The notes below the pieces were generated by a model, which saw only the letters and a list, made by a program, of their open reading frames with translations, was not told the origin of the DNA and did no database searches. DNA of 64,000 nucleotides from Chrysogorgia sp. JL179-B06 (lineage: Eukaryota > Cnidaria > Anthozoa > Scleralcyonacea > Chrysogorgiidae): positions 372,001 to 436,000 of the forward strand of contig JAYKKM010000147.1 of NCBI GenBank assembly GCA_035772405.1, in the 5' to 3' direction. The position numbers and the translations under genes are program-made. Each line of letters starts with the position of its first letter. Within the stretch, counting starts at the first letter, position 1. Of this stretch, positions 1-10,640 are shown one piece after another.

Positions 1-275
1 GTGTACCCCTTTACTGGATAGCCACCACCATACGATAATTTGTCATTAACACCTCCTTTGTATCCTATGTATTTGTCATGCGATCCGTCGTCGTTTGACA
101 CAATAGTCTCCCAATCTGACGTAGATACCCTCATATCTACCTTCACTACCACAAAAATGGAAAAATCACAAATATTGCATGTGTGGGACAGTTAAAGTGT
201 ATCCCAACTTCAAGTGGGAAATATAGATCTGGTATAGTGGTCAGGAATTTAGGATTTTGGTCACCAAAAACAGGA

Positions 276-546
276 CTATATATTGGATCGTTTTTGTACT
301 AACATGTTTGTTTTGTCTCCAATGGATTTCACCCTATTTGGACATTCCGTCGAATACCACACTCGCGGCGTATCTTGTGGTGTCAAAATCAAATACGACG
401 TTATAGGACTGTGTTTTAAAGTATTGTGATAAGTATAAAGACTCCAACACCTTTTTACTGATAGCGTCCAAATCATCGACTGGGTCTGATATGTTTTTGA
501 TCGTCGATAGCGCCATGTCTATGTCTCCAGACATCTTTCCCACCAC
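276..546 (-). pseudogene. Unassigned Polinton protein fragment
   Basis: Two overlapping minus-strand frames (334-546 and 276-476) continue each other across a frameshift. The first begins MVGKMSGDIDMALSTIKN and ends in FDTTRYAASVVFDGMS; the second carries on with RVKSIGDKTNMLVQKRSN. The segment is acidic then basic, with no motif I recognise. It sits downstream of the larger minus-strand pseudogene and shares its orientation. Function unknown; it could be the N-terminus of a gene that runs out of the window. Confidence 0.35.
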
Positions 547-840
547 TCACGCTTAATTTAGGGTCACTCTCGTAGTCTCTGTCCTCAAATCCATAACTTA
601 GACTCATTATGTTATAACACATATTTACTTACTAAGTAGCCAGACACAGCCGAAACCCCTAGAATTAGCCCTAACTCTGTCGTATGGTTATCTGGTTTAC
701 TAGTGTCACCTTTGGTTTGTCTAGGTGATGTTCCTTATGTATTACTTTGTCAAGTGTATCCAAGTGTTCTCCTCCATTTTGCGTGAACTTTTTTTAGGTA
801 CACTTGGGGTTTGGTAGTTTAACACCATTGTTATAACCAA

Positions 841-2236
841 ATGTCATCCGCTCTCAGATGACTCTCTAAGTAGATTGTTGTAGCCTGGGATTGGTGTCTT
901 TAGTATAACCATGATTCTAGGGATCAGCCAAGTGTTTGGTGTCACTGCCATGTCCAGCTTGACGTTTGTGTCCCTTATTGCTTTGTTCATAAGATTGATC
1001 CAAACACTAGGCGAATATTGAACTACGGCATCCTCGATGATATTTCTAAAAATTTGTTGAACCTCCCGACTGCTAGCGCGATCTCCCACAATACTTTGTC
1101 TAGCCTTTGCCTGTGCACCAAGTAGAGCGTACATGTACACCTCTATCGATTGATTCAGTAACTCCTGCCCCAACTTGGTTAATCCATCAGATGTTCTTGA
1201 GCATAACGTTTGTAGTCTCCTTTTACGTCTTTGATATCAAGGTTCCAATTACCACTTAGGGGGAGATGATTTCTCAAAAGTCGCCAATCTGGTATGTAAG
1301 TCTGAGGATGTCGGCAATATCAGCTCCACTCTTGCTAAGACGAAACATCACTCTTCTAATAGTAAAGTACACGTGGAACCTCATGAGACTTGTGATCTGT
1401 CTTGGGATATCAGATGTTGGGGTTATGTTTTGTAAAGAGACTCCAGACCTATACGTGGCTATGTACATTGCAGCAATTGCTTGGTAGTAACTCTTTATTA
1501 GAGTCCATACTGTGTTGATGTTTACCCCCATCTGGTCCATCCTGGTAGTATAACTTCGTGTCGATAATTATTCTTGGGAGACTAGACTTGAAGGAGTTTT
1601 TGTCGTCAACATAGACATCGAAGTTGTTAACTTGATAGTTGAGCACATATGGAGGAAATGTTGTGACTTTATCAGAGTCTCTAGTTTTATTGTTCTCTGT
1701 TAGTATCAACTTTTGAACTGTTCCACCACTTGACCATATCTTTGGGAAGGGTGTGTTGTTATGGAGCCACTTCCACATACTCTTATCATTCTTGAACGTG
1801 GTACTTGTAATGTCAGTCGAGAGTATGTCGTCGTTGATGAAGAATATGTCAACTCTTGTCACGTCACCCTGTTGTGTTTGGATTGGTTCGAAACTGAACT
1901 TGGTCATTGTGATATAAGGATATTTTTTGATGAGGTCTGACTTGGCCTGCTGAATGCGTCTTTAGAGTTCCTAATTGCCTTGTCATAGTTCTCACCATAA
2001 TAACGTTGATCAACGTCTCGAAGTCTACTGGTTTGTTTAACGTCTCCACTGGTTTGTTTATCGTTAGATACTTAGTGTACTCCGGTTACTCTTAAACCTA
2101 CTTGAGTCTACACTAACGTCACCAATATTAGTTTTCGTCACGAAGAATATATGTATATGCATATTGTCGTCAACGTCAAGAAAAAACCTATTCTTATCAG
2201 CATAAGGATACTTTCTTTTGAACGCATCCATCATAA
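841..2236 (-). pseudogene. Large unassigned Polinton protein, frameshifted (possible virion component)
   Basis: Successive minus-strand frames form one decayed gene. The likely start is near 2233 (MMDAFKRKYPYADKNRFF). The reading continues through 1449-1907 (MTKFSFEPIQTQQGDV; MWKWLHNNTPFPKIW; IIIDTKLYYQDGPDG), 1274-1540 (GVNINTVWTLIKSYYQ; MRFHVYFTIRRVMF) and 844-1173 (QSIEVYMYALLGAQAKARQS; TPNTWLIPRIMVILKTP). At least three frameshifts or stops separate these blocks. I associate proteins with these features with cnidarian Polinton-type elements but cannot assign a function. The start lies about 20 bp from the divergent plus-strand gene at 2252, so the two may share a regulatory region. Confidence 0.5.
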
Positions 2237-2251
2237 CATACCGTACGTTAT

Positions 2252-2899
2252 ATGAGAGTGGTAGTATTGATTGGTGGTTCAACGAAAACTGTAGACCTAC
2301 CAGAGTCAACTCTAGCAACTAACTCAGACCCTTACTTACTAGTGAAGGAGGCAACCATCTTTTGGGACTACGTTAACGTAACCACAGATAACAACAAGAT
2401 AACTTACAACAGTAGTGACCACGTTTTTAGTCCTGGGTACCACACCTTTAAAATGATCGCCGACGACTTGAAAGAGTTAGGAGACGTCAAGCTAGTAGCT
2501 ATAACAGATATGACTCGACGTGTACGATAACAACTGATCAACAAGTAGAACTGTTTAAATTTGGACAACTTTTAGGGTTTTGACGAAAACACTACAATAG
2601 CTACCACAAAAACCAGTCCCAACGTTGTTAACGTTAACAGAGGACTGAAATACATACAAGTAACGTCTAGTATCGTGGACAGATCTAAGAACATAGTTAA
2701 TGGTAGCAAAAGTGGTTGTATCGCAGTACTTCCAATAACTAGCACACAGACACTAAAGGGCTCTGTACAACATTTTGGTGTTGGGTCGAAAATCCCAATA
2801 AACAAAGGAGTCATCAACCAACTAGAGTTCAAGATAACTGATCAGGACGATAACAGTATTAACGTTGGTGAGGTGCTGTTAGATTTACACATCATGTAA
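2252..2899 (+). pseudogene. Polinton protein of about 215 residues, broken in the middle (minor capsid candidate)
   Basis: The first half (2252-2530) contains VDLPESTLATNSDPYLLVKE and PGYHTFKMIADDLKELGDVK. The second half (2675-2899) contains SGCIAVLPITSTQTLKGSVQ and ends ELEF-type (QLEFKITDQDDNSINVGEVL). The stretch between, about 2531-2674, is readable only with a frameshift and stops. The beta-rich, hydrophilic make-up and its place just before the integrase suit a small capsid protein of the kind found in Polintons; that is inference. Its stop codon overlaps the integrase start (TAATG at 2897-2901). Confidence 0.5.
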
Positions 2900-3636
2900 T
2901 GTATATGGACACAGAGCAAGAATTAAGAGATATTTACTACAACCCATCAACTGGTTACCAGTCTGCTGAGAGGCTGTACCAAAAGGCACGAGAAGACGGT
3001 CTAAACGTTAGTAGAGCAAAGATAAAGGACTGGCTAAAATCTCAAGACACATACACCAGGTACAAACCAGTTGTTAAGAAACACAAGTTTAGACAAACGT
3101 TTGTTGACTATCTTGGTGAGCAGATACAGATGGACTTGGTTGACATGGGCAAGTACAAGCATAAGAACAACGGGTACTACTGGATACTAACAGCCACTGA
3201 GATCCTTAGTAGGTATGCTTTCGCAATACCTGTCTATAGGAAAGACACGAAAAACATGACTAAGGCTGTCACAAAGTTACTAGAGAAGGCTAAGGTTAGA
3301 TTTGGTGAGTATCCAAAGCTGGTTCAGTTTGACGACGGTAAGGAATTCTACAACGTTGGTGTGAAGGATCTATTGAATAAACACGACGTGAAATACTTCA
3401 GCACGAACTCTGATAAAAAGGCAGCAGTCGTGGAACGGTTTAATAGAACACTCAAGACGTCTATGTGGAAGTACTTCTACAGTAAAGGAACGTACAAGTG
3501 GATTGATATCTTGGACCAGCTCGTTGAGAATTACAACAATACCAAACATAGTACCACACTTATGAAACCTAAAGAATGTGGCAAGAAAAACGAAAAACGA
3601 AGTATGGACGACGTGTTATGGACACCATTTCGGTGA
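2899..3636 (+). CDS. Polinton-type DDE integrase, intact core (245 aa)
   Basis: This is a retroviral-like integrase of the Polinton/Maverick class, which joins element DNA ends to the host chromosome. Catalytic candidates are D79 (IQMDLVDMG), D145 (VQFDDGKEF) and E179 (VVERFNRTLK), the usual D-D-E order with spacing close to D-D-35-E. The N-terminal part (residues 10-60) is a basic helical region with YNPSTGYQSAERLYQKA. An alternative start is M3. It is the only undamaged gene of the element. The stop at 3634 is probably not original, because chromodomain-like sequence continues downstream in other frames. Intactness suggests recent death or chance survival. Confidence 0.85.
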   Translation: MYMDTEQELRDIYYNPSTGYQSAERLYQKAREDGLNVSRAKIKDWLKSQDTYTRYKPVVKKHKFRQTFVDYLGEQIQMDLVDMGKYKHKNNGYYWILTATEILSRYAFAIPVYRKDTKNMTKAVTKLLEKAKVRFGEYPKLVQFDDGKEFYNVGVKDLLNKHDVKYFSTNSDKKAAVVERFNRTLKTSMWKYFYSKGTYKWIDILDQLVENYNNTKHSTTLMKPKECGKKNEKRSMDDVLWTPFR

Positions 3637-3995
3637 TACCCACTACCAAAGTTCAAAGTAGGTGAGACTGTCAGGATATCAAAGTACAAGAGTATATTAG
3701 CGAAAGGACGAGGCTAACTTCACTGAGGAGCATTCAAAGTGACAAAGGTCATACGTGGTGACCCTACCGTGTACGATAGATAGAGGACCCATGAGGGGAA
3801 CCATCATTGTGTAAGTTTTTACGAGGAAGAGTTGTCAGCTGTTGATAAAAAACGATGTGTGTATAAAGTTGAAAAAGATACTAAGAGAAAGAAAGGTAGG
3901 AGGTAAGAAGATGGCTTTAGTCAAGTGGCTTGGCTACGACAGTAAACACAAACTCATGGATACCAGAAAGCGATATTCAAAATATCGAGTAGTAT
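3637..3995 (+). pseudogene. Integrase C-terminal tail with chromodomain, frameshifted
   Basis: After the integrase stop the sequence reads KVGETVRISKYKSILAKGRG (3657 on), an SH3-like integrase C-terminal element. It then shows MALVKWLGYDSKHK (about 3911-3952), and one frame over NSWIPESDIQNIE (about 3950-3990). The W-LGY-D...NSWIPE pattern is a chromodomain. Polinton integrases characteristically carry a C-terminal chromodomain thought to steer integration. Several indels and stops separate the blocks, so the tail is not translated with the core. Confidence 0.65.
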
Positions 3996-5110
3996 ATAAT
4001 GGGTGAAGGAGGGTTCGATGAAATCGAAATGCAATACGTGACAAGTTAGTTGAGAAATATACAGACAAACAGTTAGAAGAAGAGTTCAACATGCTCAACA
4101 TCCAATAACACACTCACAGGAGATGATACAGGACAAGAATATAGTGGTATATACGACAGAATCACTAGGGTGAAACTAGAGATGGAGAAGAGATATCACA
4201 GAGTGCAAACAGATATATGGAGACAACACATGAACCAGTGGATACAGATTGTCAGCTGAAAAGTGTTAATCACTAGTAGGGTAGTAGGTGTCACCGCCCC
4301 AGCAGTAGTGTTTGCTGAACCGGCAACATACGGTGATGTCCACGACGAGAGCTTCTTTGCTTTCGAAAAAGAGACGAAATCGAAAGAAGACTGAAAGAAA
4401 CTAAAAGTAGACAATAGAAAGTTAGTAATAAACGGTGTAAAAAGAACAATCTAATAGATAGAAAAATACATAGGTTGTATAAAAAAAGACTCAGTCATGA
4501 CGATGTGTCAAGGAATATAGTCAATAGGTCATATCATATGTGACACCCTCAGGTTCTCTATTCTTTTCAAACCGGTAGGAGAAGACGGTGAATATTTAAA
4601 ACCTAAACTAATACTAAAACCTGGAAAAAAACGGTTAATCTACAGACACTAAAAGTAAGAGTGCGATTGAGTTTAAGAAGTTTAGTTGAACAAATCCCCG
4701 ACACAACAACACTGACGCTAGAACAGTAGACACCACCCCAACAATGACGATATAACAAGACACCACAGTTTCAAGTGAAGACTTCCCAGTAATTGAAACA
4801 GAAGCGAACCAAGATAACGTATTTGGGTTAACAGAAAAAGAAAGTAGCGAGTTAAGAGGCGTCCTAAACTCAAGTGATACAATCGATCCAGACACTAGAC
4901 CACAATTTTAAGAGCGCAAGCTGACTATTTTCAGGACGCTATTAACAAGACTGTGGACCTTTCAACAGAGAGGAAGTTGGTTCCACATAGGAGCTCGAGT
5001 GAACGAACGACGATTGGTAGGTCTCAAGACAGCTAGGGACAGAACCTTAGACCAATTGGAACGTGAGGAGGTTAGAGAACAACAGGAAGAGGACATTACT
5101 CGATTACAAA
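3996..5110 (+). pseudogene. Decayed Polinton coding region, unassigned
   Basis: Several short coding-like stretches are visible in shifting frames: RDKLVEKYTDKQLEEEFNML (about 4044-4103), GIYDRITRVKLEMEKRYHRV with VGVTAPAVVFAEPATYGDVH (4140-4345), VIETEANQDNVFGLTEKESS (about 4790-4850) and RTLDQLEREEVREQQEEDIT (about 5044-5103). They are charged, helical and likely belong to two or three small genes. No known domain can be named. The strand agrees with the integrase upstream and the capsid-like gene downstream. Confidence 0.35.
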
Positions 5111-5143
5111 AAGTAAAGTGAGTTTAAAGAAAATTGGTTAGGC

Positions 5144-5377
5144 GCCTCAGCTATGGGAATAACCATAGCCTCTTTTATCACCACAATCATAATATCTGCT
5201 AGAAGTAGCGAGAAGTGGTGGTCAAGCACTTGGGAAATCGGGAAAGCTATAGGGAAAGCTAGCTATCTAGCCACAAAGGCTGGTCTACTGGCTGGACTGC
5301 TAAACACGGTGGCGACTGTGCTAAAGTGGGGAGCTGCAGGTATATCTTGGTTAGCGTCTAATCTATATGGATCCTAG
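5144..5377 (+). CDS. Small hydrophobic membrane-type protein of the Polinton (74 aa)
   Basis: An open frame starts at 5153 (MGITIASFITTIIISAR), with coding-like sequence upstream (GASA) reached only across a frameshift. Two hydrophobic stretches (residues 1-16 and about 39-72, AGLLAGLLNTVATVLKWGAA) flank a Trp-rich charged segment (SSEKWWSSTWEIGK). This may be a membrane-active virion protein of the element. The family is unknown to me, and the frame may be a 5'-damaged remnant. Confidence 0.4.
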   Translation, partial: ASAMGITIASFITTIIISARSSEKWWSSTWEIGKAIGKASYLATKAGLLAGLLNTVATVLKWGAAGISWLASNLYGS

Positions 5378-5439
5378 CGATAGCACTAGCTTGGTTCGTC
5401 TACGATCAGTAACAAAAAAGGAAATAAAACACGTGTTAT

Positions 5440-6640
5440 GATATAGCCATGAACACTAGTGAAAAAGAGTTGCTTCCTGGATATAGACGTCGCGAAATAT
5501 CCGCTATCAAAGGTACAAGAACCGTCACGTTGTAACGCTAAACCCCAACAAAGCCAATCCAGGGGAGGAGTTATACATCGACATCCCGAAAACGAAAGGT
5601 ACCACTTGTTTGATACCCTCCAGTCTCCATCTACTATTCGACTTTAAAAAGTTCGAACGTTAAATCATGGTTTCTTAATAACCTCCTCAAGACTACTACT
5701 TGAGAGACTGGTGATAAAAACTAGCTGGTGAGTCCGTATACGACAATAGTGGTGAAAGCGTCATCGGCACGTACAAAGACCTCTGGAAATCTAACAGTGA
5801 GCGAGACCAGATGGTCGAATATGGTATAGCAAACGGGAACTTCGAAAACTTCGAAAGCTAATTTCAAGGGGAGGACGACAGTGGCGCCCAGTGGAGACGT
5901 GCGAAAAGCGATGGTCTTATGTTGTCTATCCATGACAACCATGACACCAAACAAAAGGTTCAAATCGACATGATCTAGAAGATCACTGATATGCACCATA
6001 CATACAACATGAACAACAACTTCAGGTATATAATAATCTAAAGCGTCTGATATTATGAGCTCAATCTGGATCAGCTGGCTGGCTATACACGTTGGACACG
6101 AACCTTGATTAGAGTATGAAACTATCGAGAGTCAAGAGATTGCTAATGAAGTATCATGCTATATACGCATCAGGTAGATCTCTATCGTATGAACAATCAC
6201 GTAAGGAACGACATGGACTGTGGAGTTGGGATAAAGGAATCACACTTAGTGAATGAAAAATATTAACCTACCAAGAAAATCAATGAAAGCTATCGTTCTA
6301 CTCTTCACAAATAAGATAAGAACTGACAGCGAGGAGTCTAGGAGTTCGTCTACCCAAACATAGAGTCAGTCAAACTCACTATCGAAGTGTGCCGAACATG
6401 GTTCTACAGTCAAGGAATACCGAAATCAAGACTCTGGGGAGAAGCGAAAAGACTATTTAGGGCAAGGACTACTCCGACCAGCATAAAGACTGTCCAAAGT
6501 TTTACAAAGACGGTTTCGCTTTGGTTGTTGACTTAGATCTATCGAAGATAACGTGAAAGTTGCCACTAGAAAAGGATTGTGAACAACTCAGTCAGGAATA
6601 TTGATGGAAATCAATAAAGGAGCTACAACAGCGAATAAAA
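5440..6640 (+). pseudogene. Probable Polinton major capsid protein, heavily decayed
   Basis: Coding-like pieces in all three plus frames follow one another in order. They include NPNKANPGEELYIDIP-like sequence near 5537-5590, TYKDLWKSNSERDQMVEYGI near 5772-5830, KAMVLCCLS near 5905-5935, SGRSLSYEQSRKERHGLW near 6170-6223, ESVKLTIEVCRTWFYSQGIP near 6362-6422, and FYKDGFALVVDLRS near 6501-6541. The order, length (about 400 codons) and position before the packaging ATPase match a capsid gene of cnidarian Polintons. Assignment as the double-jelly-roll protein is from memory of the family and was not tested. The many indels make it non-functional. Confidence 0.5.
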
Positions 6641-6746
6641 TATTCGTACTCTCCAAGACGTCGTAAATATTCGTTTCTACTCTCCGACGACTAAGAAAAA
6701 ACTATCAACAATTTCAATCCAATACTAAACATGTAGTATTCTATAT

Positions 6747-7312
6747 GAAAACGCCTTTTAACATGCTAATTGTTGGTATGAAACAGCCCTGTGGTAAAAC
6801 ACACTACCTACTGGATATGAATAGAGAAAGAATACATGAATCACTTTTCATTCTTATATGTCCAACATTCGAATGGAACAACACGTACACAGAGTGGAAA
6901 TAATCTTGAGAGACCCAGACTTTATAACTATTGATGAGCAGGATAAAGTCAACGTAATTTCTTAAATACGTAGCCGAGACTACAGAGGTACTCGTTGATA
7001 ATACTAGACGATGCGCTGGTGGGCAGGACGTTAAAAAACGCAGAACAAGCGCAACTAGCTTAGTGCTAGACACTACAACCTGTCTCAATGTCATAACGCA
7101 ACACTACCAACTCGTATATAAACCAAGATCGTGAGAACATCTCAAAGTTAGTAACATTCTACAACCCTAACAGAAACGATATGGAAAACCATCGCAGACG
7201 ATTATCTCAACGGAGTTGATAAAATGGAGATTGAGAAAATAATAAAACAGTTGAAAGACAACGGAGTACTCAAGATTGGAGATACTTCTAAGGCATCCGT
7301 ACTCGTAATCGA
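6747..7312 (+). pseudogene. Polinton packaging ATPase (A32/FtsK-HerA type), frameshifted
   Basis: The start MKTPFNMLIVGMKQPCGKTH carries a Walker A loop (G-x4-CGKT). The first frame ends at a TAA after TEWK near 6900. Downstream, DPDFITIDEQDKVN (about 6910-6955) and LIILDDALVGRTLKNAEQAQ (about 6994-7055) supply Walker B (hhhhDD). The C-terminal part reads NRNDMENHRRRLSQRS or, one frame over, IADDYLNGVDKMEIEKIIKQ, then EYSRLEILLRHPYS near 7265-7308. Such ATPases drive genome packaging in Polintons and related viruses. At least three indels disrupt it. Confidence 0.7.
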
Positions 7313-7600
7313 AGTAGTTGTTCGCGAACAAACAACGAACTATCAAATTATAGGGCATCCTACAACCGCAAACGCAAGACAAAAAAATCTTGAAACCAAT
7401 TGACGATCTCAAAGAGAAGACAGATTGAACGCAGATTAATCAATATTATCGGATTGAGAAAATTAAAACAGTGTGGAAAAGACAACGAGTACTCAAGATC
7501 GACTTCTAAGTTACTCGTACGAAGTACATCCCACAAAACTGATGATGGACAAAAACGAGACAAAAAATCTTGACAATTGAGACTTGTGAGGATATTTCGG
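7241..7600 (+). repeat. Partial duplication of the ATPase 3' end
   Basis: The stretch around 7241-7290 (AAAACAGTTGAAAGACAACG, then GAGTACTCAAGAT) recurs in shortened form around 7466-7512 (AAAACAGTGTGGAAAAGACAACGAGTACTCAAGATCG in pieces). The following AGACAAAAAAATCTTGA at 7377 recurs as GAGACAAAAAATCTTGAC at 7558. The two copies lie about 200-220 bp apart and are diverged, as from an old tandem duplication. Confidence 0.5.
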
Positions 7601-7655
7601 AGAATTAACGAACGCAAAAAGTCGACGACATACCGGAAGTTGACGACATAACTGA

Positions 7656-8386
7656 GTGGACAAAAAAACTGAGCTGATAGACTTGCTGAGGATGGAGACT
7701 GAAAAATCAGTCGTACATCAAAAAAGCGTCAAGCAGGAAGCTACGAACGTAGTTCCTGACGAGTTCCTGACTGACCTACTTATTAGCAAGTTTAGTAGTA
7801 CTCTTGGAGGATTCGACGCTATCGAAGACCCTGAAGAGCTAGCTAACGAACTAAAGAAGACGAGCTCTTAAAACGTGACGTATATCGCATAGTCGAGAAA
7901 GTAAGACCTACTTACCACTAATCGGCATTTTATCTGGTGGAGTCACTGTTGGTAAGCCATGTGTACAACCACTCTTATAAACCCTCTGAGTCTAGCGAAG
8001 AAGAAGGGTACGACACTGTCTACTAACAGGTCCCACCACAACTTTTCCAAACTGTGTATATTCCTAATGGATCCAACTTTTGGAAGACCGTCCTTGTATC
8101 GCCGTGTTCTACACTAACTCTCCAAGGCTCCAGCGCTCATACAAAGTAATGATCGCTGAATCCTTGGAGAGTAGTGTAGAACGTGTGGAAATCAGTGGAG
8201 GAAAAGATAGTGAGACTCAACGAAGAGTTGTTATGGATCTACCAGATTATAGAGCTCAAACGACAACTATTCACTAAGAGTAGTGAAGAACGCGAGGAAC
8301 AAGACAAGAGGTTTAAACATACTGTATTGGGGAAAAGGATGACCAGTCGTAAAAGAGAGTTACGGCTTCTCACTCCTACTAGCTAA
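7656..8386 (+). pseudogene. Unassigned Polinton protein with possible membrane segment
   Basis: The open part 7656-7871 reads MDKKTELIDLLRMETEKSVV and ends LANELKKTSS. A frame shift continues with DELLKRDVYRIVEKVRP and then LIGILSGGVTVGK (about 7918-7955), a short hydrophobic Gly-rich stretch. The final block (8183-8386) is very charged (SVEEKIVRLNEELLWIYQII, SSEEREEQDKRFKH). Together they look like one gene, acidic at the N-terminus and with a helical C-terminus. No function can be given. Confidence 0.35.
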
Positions 8387-8433
8387 GACGTGTCTCATTC
8401 TAACGAATCTTATCTCGCTCCATTTTAGTAGTC

Positions 8434-8521
8434 TCGAAAGTGGGGTTAACAGCGAACTTTTTCAATTTTGATTGCGAAGCATGAAAAAATGGAAAAATGC
8501 GCCGGTAGCCCCACTTTCTAT
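8434..8521. repeat. Short inverted repeat at possible right edge of the Polinton
   Basis: CGAAAGTGGGGTTA at 8436 faces AGCCCCACTTTCTA at 8510, about 60 bp apart. Polinton termini often start with AG, but the matching left terminus is outside the window, so this may be an unrelated hairpin. Just after it, a short direct repeat AAGGTCAGCGTTAAGAT occurs at 8530 and 8569. Confidence 0.3.
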
Positions 8522-8817
8522 ACTACTGATAAGGTCAGCGTTAAGATAAGGTCAACAAATATGAAATAAGGTCAGCGTTAAGATGTTGAATTTTCAATGT
8601 GTTTAGCACCCCACATGATAACAAGCTTTTTCCCGAGCTTTCACTATTTTGTACATTGGTTAACTGTTAAGTAGTCCATGTAATACATGATCAGTGGCGA
8701 AACAGACCTTCTCAAACTCATTAATAATTCATAAGGAAAACACAAAGGAAAATCATACAAAGGAAAATCATAACCGAGACGTTGTTGGTAAATGTGGTAA
8801 TAAACGTCCATAAATTA

Positions 8818-8890
8818 ATAATAATAATAATAATTACATTTCTATAGCGCCTATAATAAAGATCTAAACGCTTTACAATATAAATATCTA
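8818..8890 (-). mobile_element. SINE 3' tail fragment
   Basis: On the minus strand it reads GTAAAGCGTTTAGATC, then GGCGCTATAGAAATGTAATT and an (ATT)n tail. The GTAAAGCG...GCGCTATA-(ATT)n tail also ends the two longer SINE copies at 10.3 and 41.2 kb. Confidence 0.5.
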
Positions 8891-9096
8891 TAAATGTTTA
8901 CAAGTAAATAAATAAATAAATAAAAAATCTAAAAGAATTATAGCTAAGTACTAAAAACAATAATACAATAACTACCATAATTAAAACTATATGTTATTAC
9001 AAATTGAAAGCCTTTTTAAAAAGAAGCATTTTGAATTAAGCCAACATTCCCCTCAAATTTCTCTTAAAATACTGGTTCGTTTGAGAAGCTATATAC

Positions 9097-9328
9097 ACTG
9101 TAAAAACAGATTGGTTGAAACAACCAATTTGATAGGTTGTCTCAGATTCATACCAATTTGAATGATTAAAATTTATTAATGATTAAAATGATTAATTTTA
9201 TTAAAATGACCGTATGTTGGTTGTTTGAACCAATAAAATTTGGCTGTTTCAACCCGTAAAAAATGTCAATTGGTGAATCTGAGACAACCATATTTAAGCG
9301 GGTTTTAACAAGTCTGTTTTTCAGTCGA
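9097..9328. mobile_element. Non-autonomous CACTA-type element (MITE)
   Basis: The left end ACTGTAAAAACAGATTGGTT faces the inverse of GTTTTAACAAGTCTGTTTTTCAGT at the right end. The CACTG-AAAAACAGA terminus is of the CACTA/EnSpm kind. It contains internal inverted GGTTGTTTCAACC-like motifs and no coding sequence. It sits inside the repeat shared with 43.2-43.4 kb, which lacks it. Confidence 0.55.
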
Positions 9329-9430
9329 AAACACCTCGAAGTTGGTTAAAAAACTCGTCTATCGCCTCGTTTTTCAACACACCTCTCGGTGTTTTCAAAT
9401 CAGATAATCCTTCTCGTGTACGATATATTA

Positions 9431-10271
9431 CATAACAACTGGTCATGATATGCAAACTATAAAATGGATTATATATTATTATTCAAATATTCAGAAATAT
9501 ATTGTTTTCAAAATATGCAGATGATTATAATTTAGCATAGCATATGAGCAAATGCTATAGCCAGCAGCCGCCAGCTTCGCCACTGATACTGATAACTCAG
9601 AAACCCAGGAGCAATTATAGAATATCTGTACACTTTTTAACTTAAATTAACTGACACAAATTGTGAATGTGAAATCGTATTTATTAATTACTTTTAGCTA
9701 AATAGGACGAGTAATGTAATTTTAAAGAACGAAGCAATTCTATTATGACAATTTTCAACAATTTTACACGGTTTAATGACCATTTAATAATAAGCGTTAC
9801 TGGTATTCTGTTTCTACTAATCTAGCTCTTACTTGATTCTAGAAGACTTAATATTATCGAGTACTTCTAGCTCTCTTTTCAATTTCTGGATTTCCCTTAC
9901 TCTTTTTTTGTGTGTCTTAGAAGGATTTCCATTCTTATAAGTTTCAGGCATATAAGCTCCCTGATTCTGTTTTACTTCACTAAGTGTTTACGTTTAAATA
10001 TAAATCACGTCGCTTAACTTGACAACTTTGCGTTTCGATCAACATTTCTAAAATCACCCACTCTTCCTGGCATTTGAAGGACTAAGTGTTGTGATCAATG
10101 GCTTATGGATTTACAACAATTTCATAAGATTTGAATAGGTTATATTTGCTTGTATTTAGCATATCACATCCTCAAACATGAATTGCAGCACGGTGTTTAC
10201 AATATGGCGACAACTGGCAAGCTCGGGAGACCTGCGCTCAGGAACGCTTCTGTCCCCTTCTGTGCCCGCAT
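9431..10271. other. No gene seen
   Basis: AT-rich sequence with no long open frame, no splice-bounded exon that I can defend, and no clear repeat structure. Confidence 0.5.
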
Positions 10272-10640
10272 ACTCATAATAATATAATAATAACATAATA
10301 ATAATAATAATGTTTACTATTTATATAGCGCAATTAGCATGTGTATATATGATCAAATGCGCTTTACAACATCGACAATTTATTCTATTACATTCAGGAC
10401 CTAGTACCCAGTACCCAATCAATCAACCTTAACTATTTATGTTTACAGTTTTTATCATCATTAGTTTCCCTAACTATTTATCCTAACCCGCCCTGTCAAC
10501 TTCCCTGTGGGAGGAAACCGGAGAAAACCCATGACTTTCGGCAGAGTGTTGACCAACTCTTTCCACGTGCGATCAAATGTCCGAGCACAGGATTCGAACT
10601 CTTGACCTCAAAGGTGGAAGGCAGTGGCCCACTGTACTCG
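10272..10640 (-). mobile_element. tRNA-derived SINE, copy 1
   Basis: Read on the minus strand, a tRNA-like head with B box AGTTCGAATCC (near 10,590) is followed by a body with ACTCTGCCGAAAGTCATGGG and GGTTTCCTCCCACAGGGAAG. A 3' tail GTAAAGCGCATTTGATC...GCGCTATATAAATAGTAAAC with (ATT)n closes it. The same order is found at 41.2-41.5 kb. It is non-coding and mobilised in trans by a LINE in known SINE families. Confidence 0.7.

Larger units (their letters stand above)
1..8521. mobile_element. Decayed Polinton/Maverick-type (adintovirus-like) element, left end outside window
   Basis: The segment carries a Polinton-style integrase with chromodomain tail, an A32/FtsK-like packaging ATPase, a probable capsid protein and several proteins of the kind that recur in cnidarian Polintons. 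Genes left of about 2.24 kb run on the minus strand and those to the right run on the plus strand, so the layout is divergent. All genes except the integrase are broken by stops and frameshifts, so this is a genomic fossil. No protein-primed DNA polymerase B is seen; it may lie left of the window or be lost. The right edge is placed where coding signal ends and is approximate. Confidence 0.75.
8700..9430. mobile_element. Foldback-type repeat copy A, interrupted by a SINE tail and a CACTA-type MITE
   Basis: CTCAAACTCATTAATAATTC (8715) and the later block AAGCCAACATTCCC...TCTCTTAAAATACTGGTTCGTTTGAGA, then AACACCTCGAAG...CTCGGTGTTTTC, are shared with 43,110-43,430. Copy A is split by a SINE-like tail (8818-8890) and by a small element (9097-9328). 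Confidence 0.55.
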
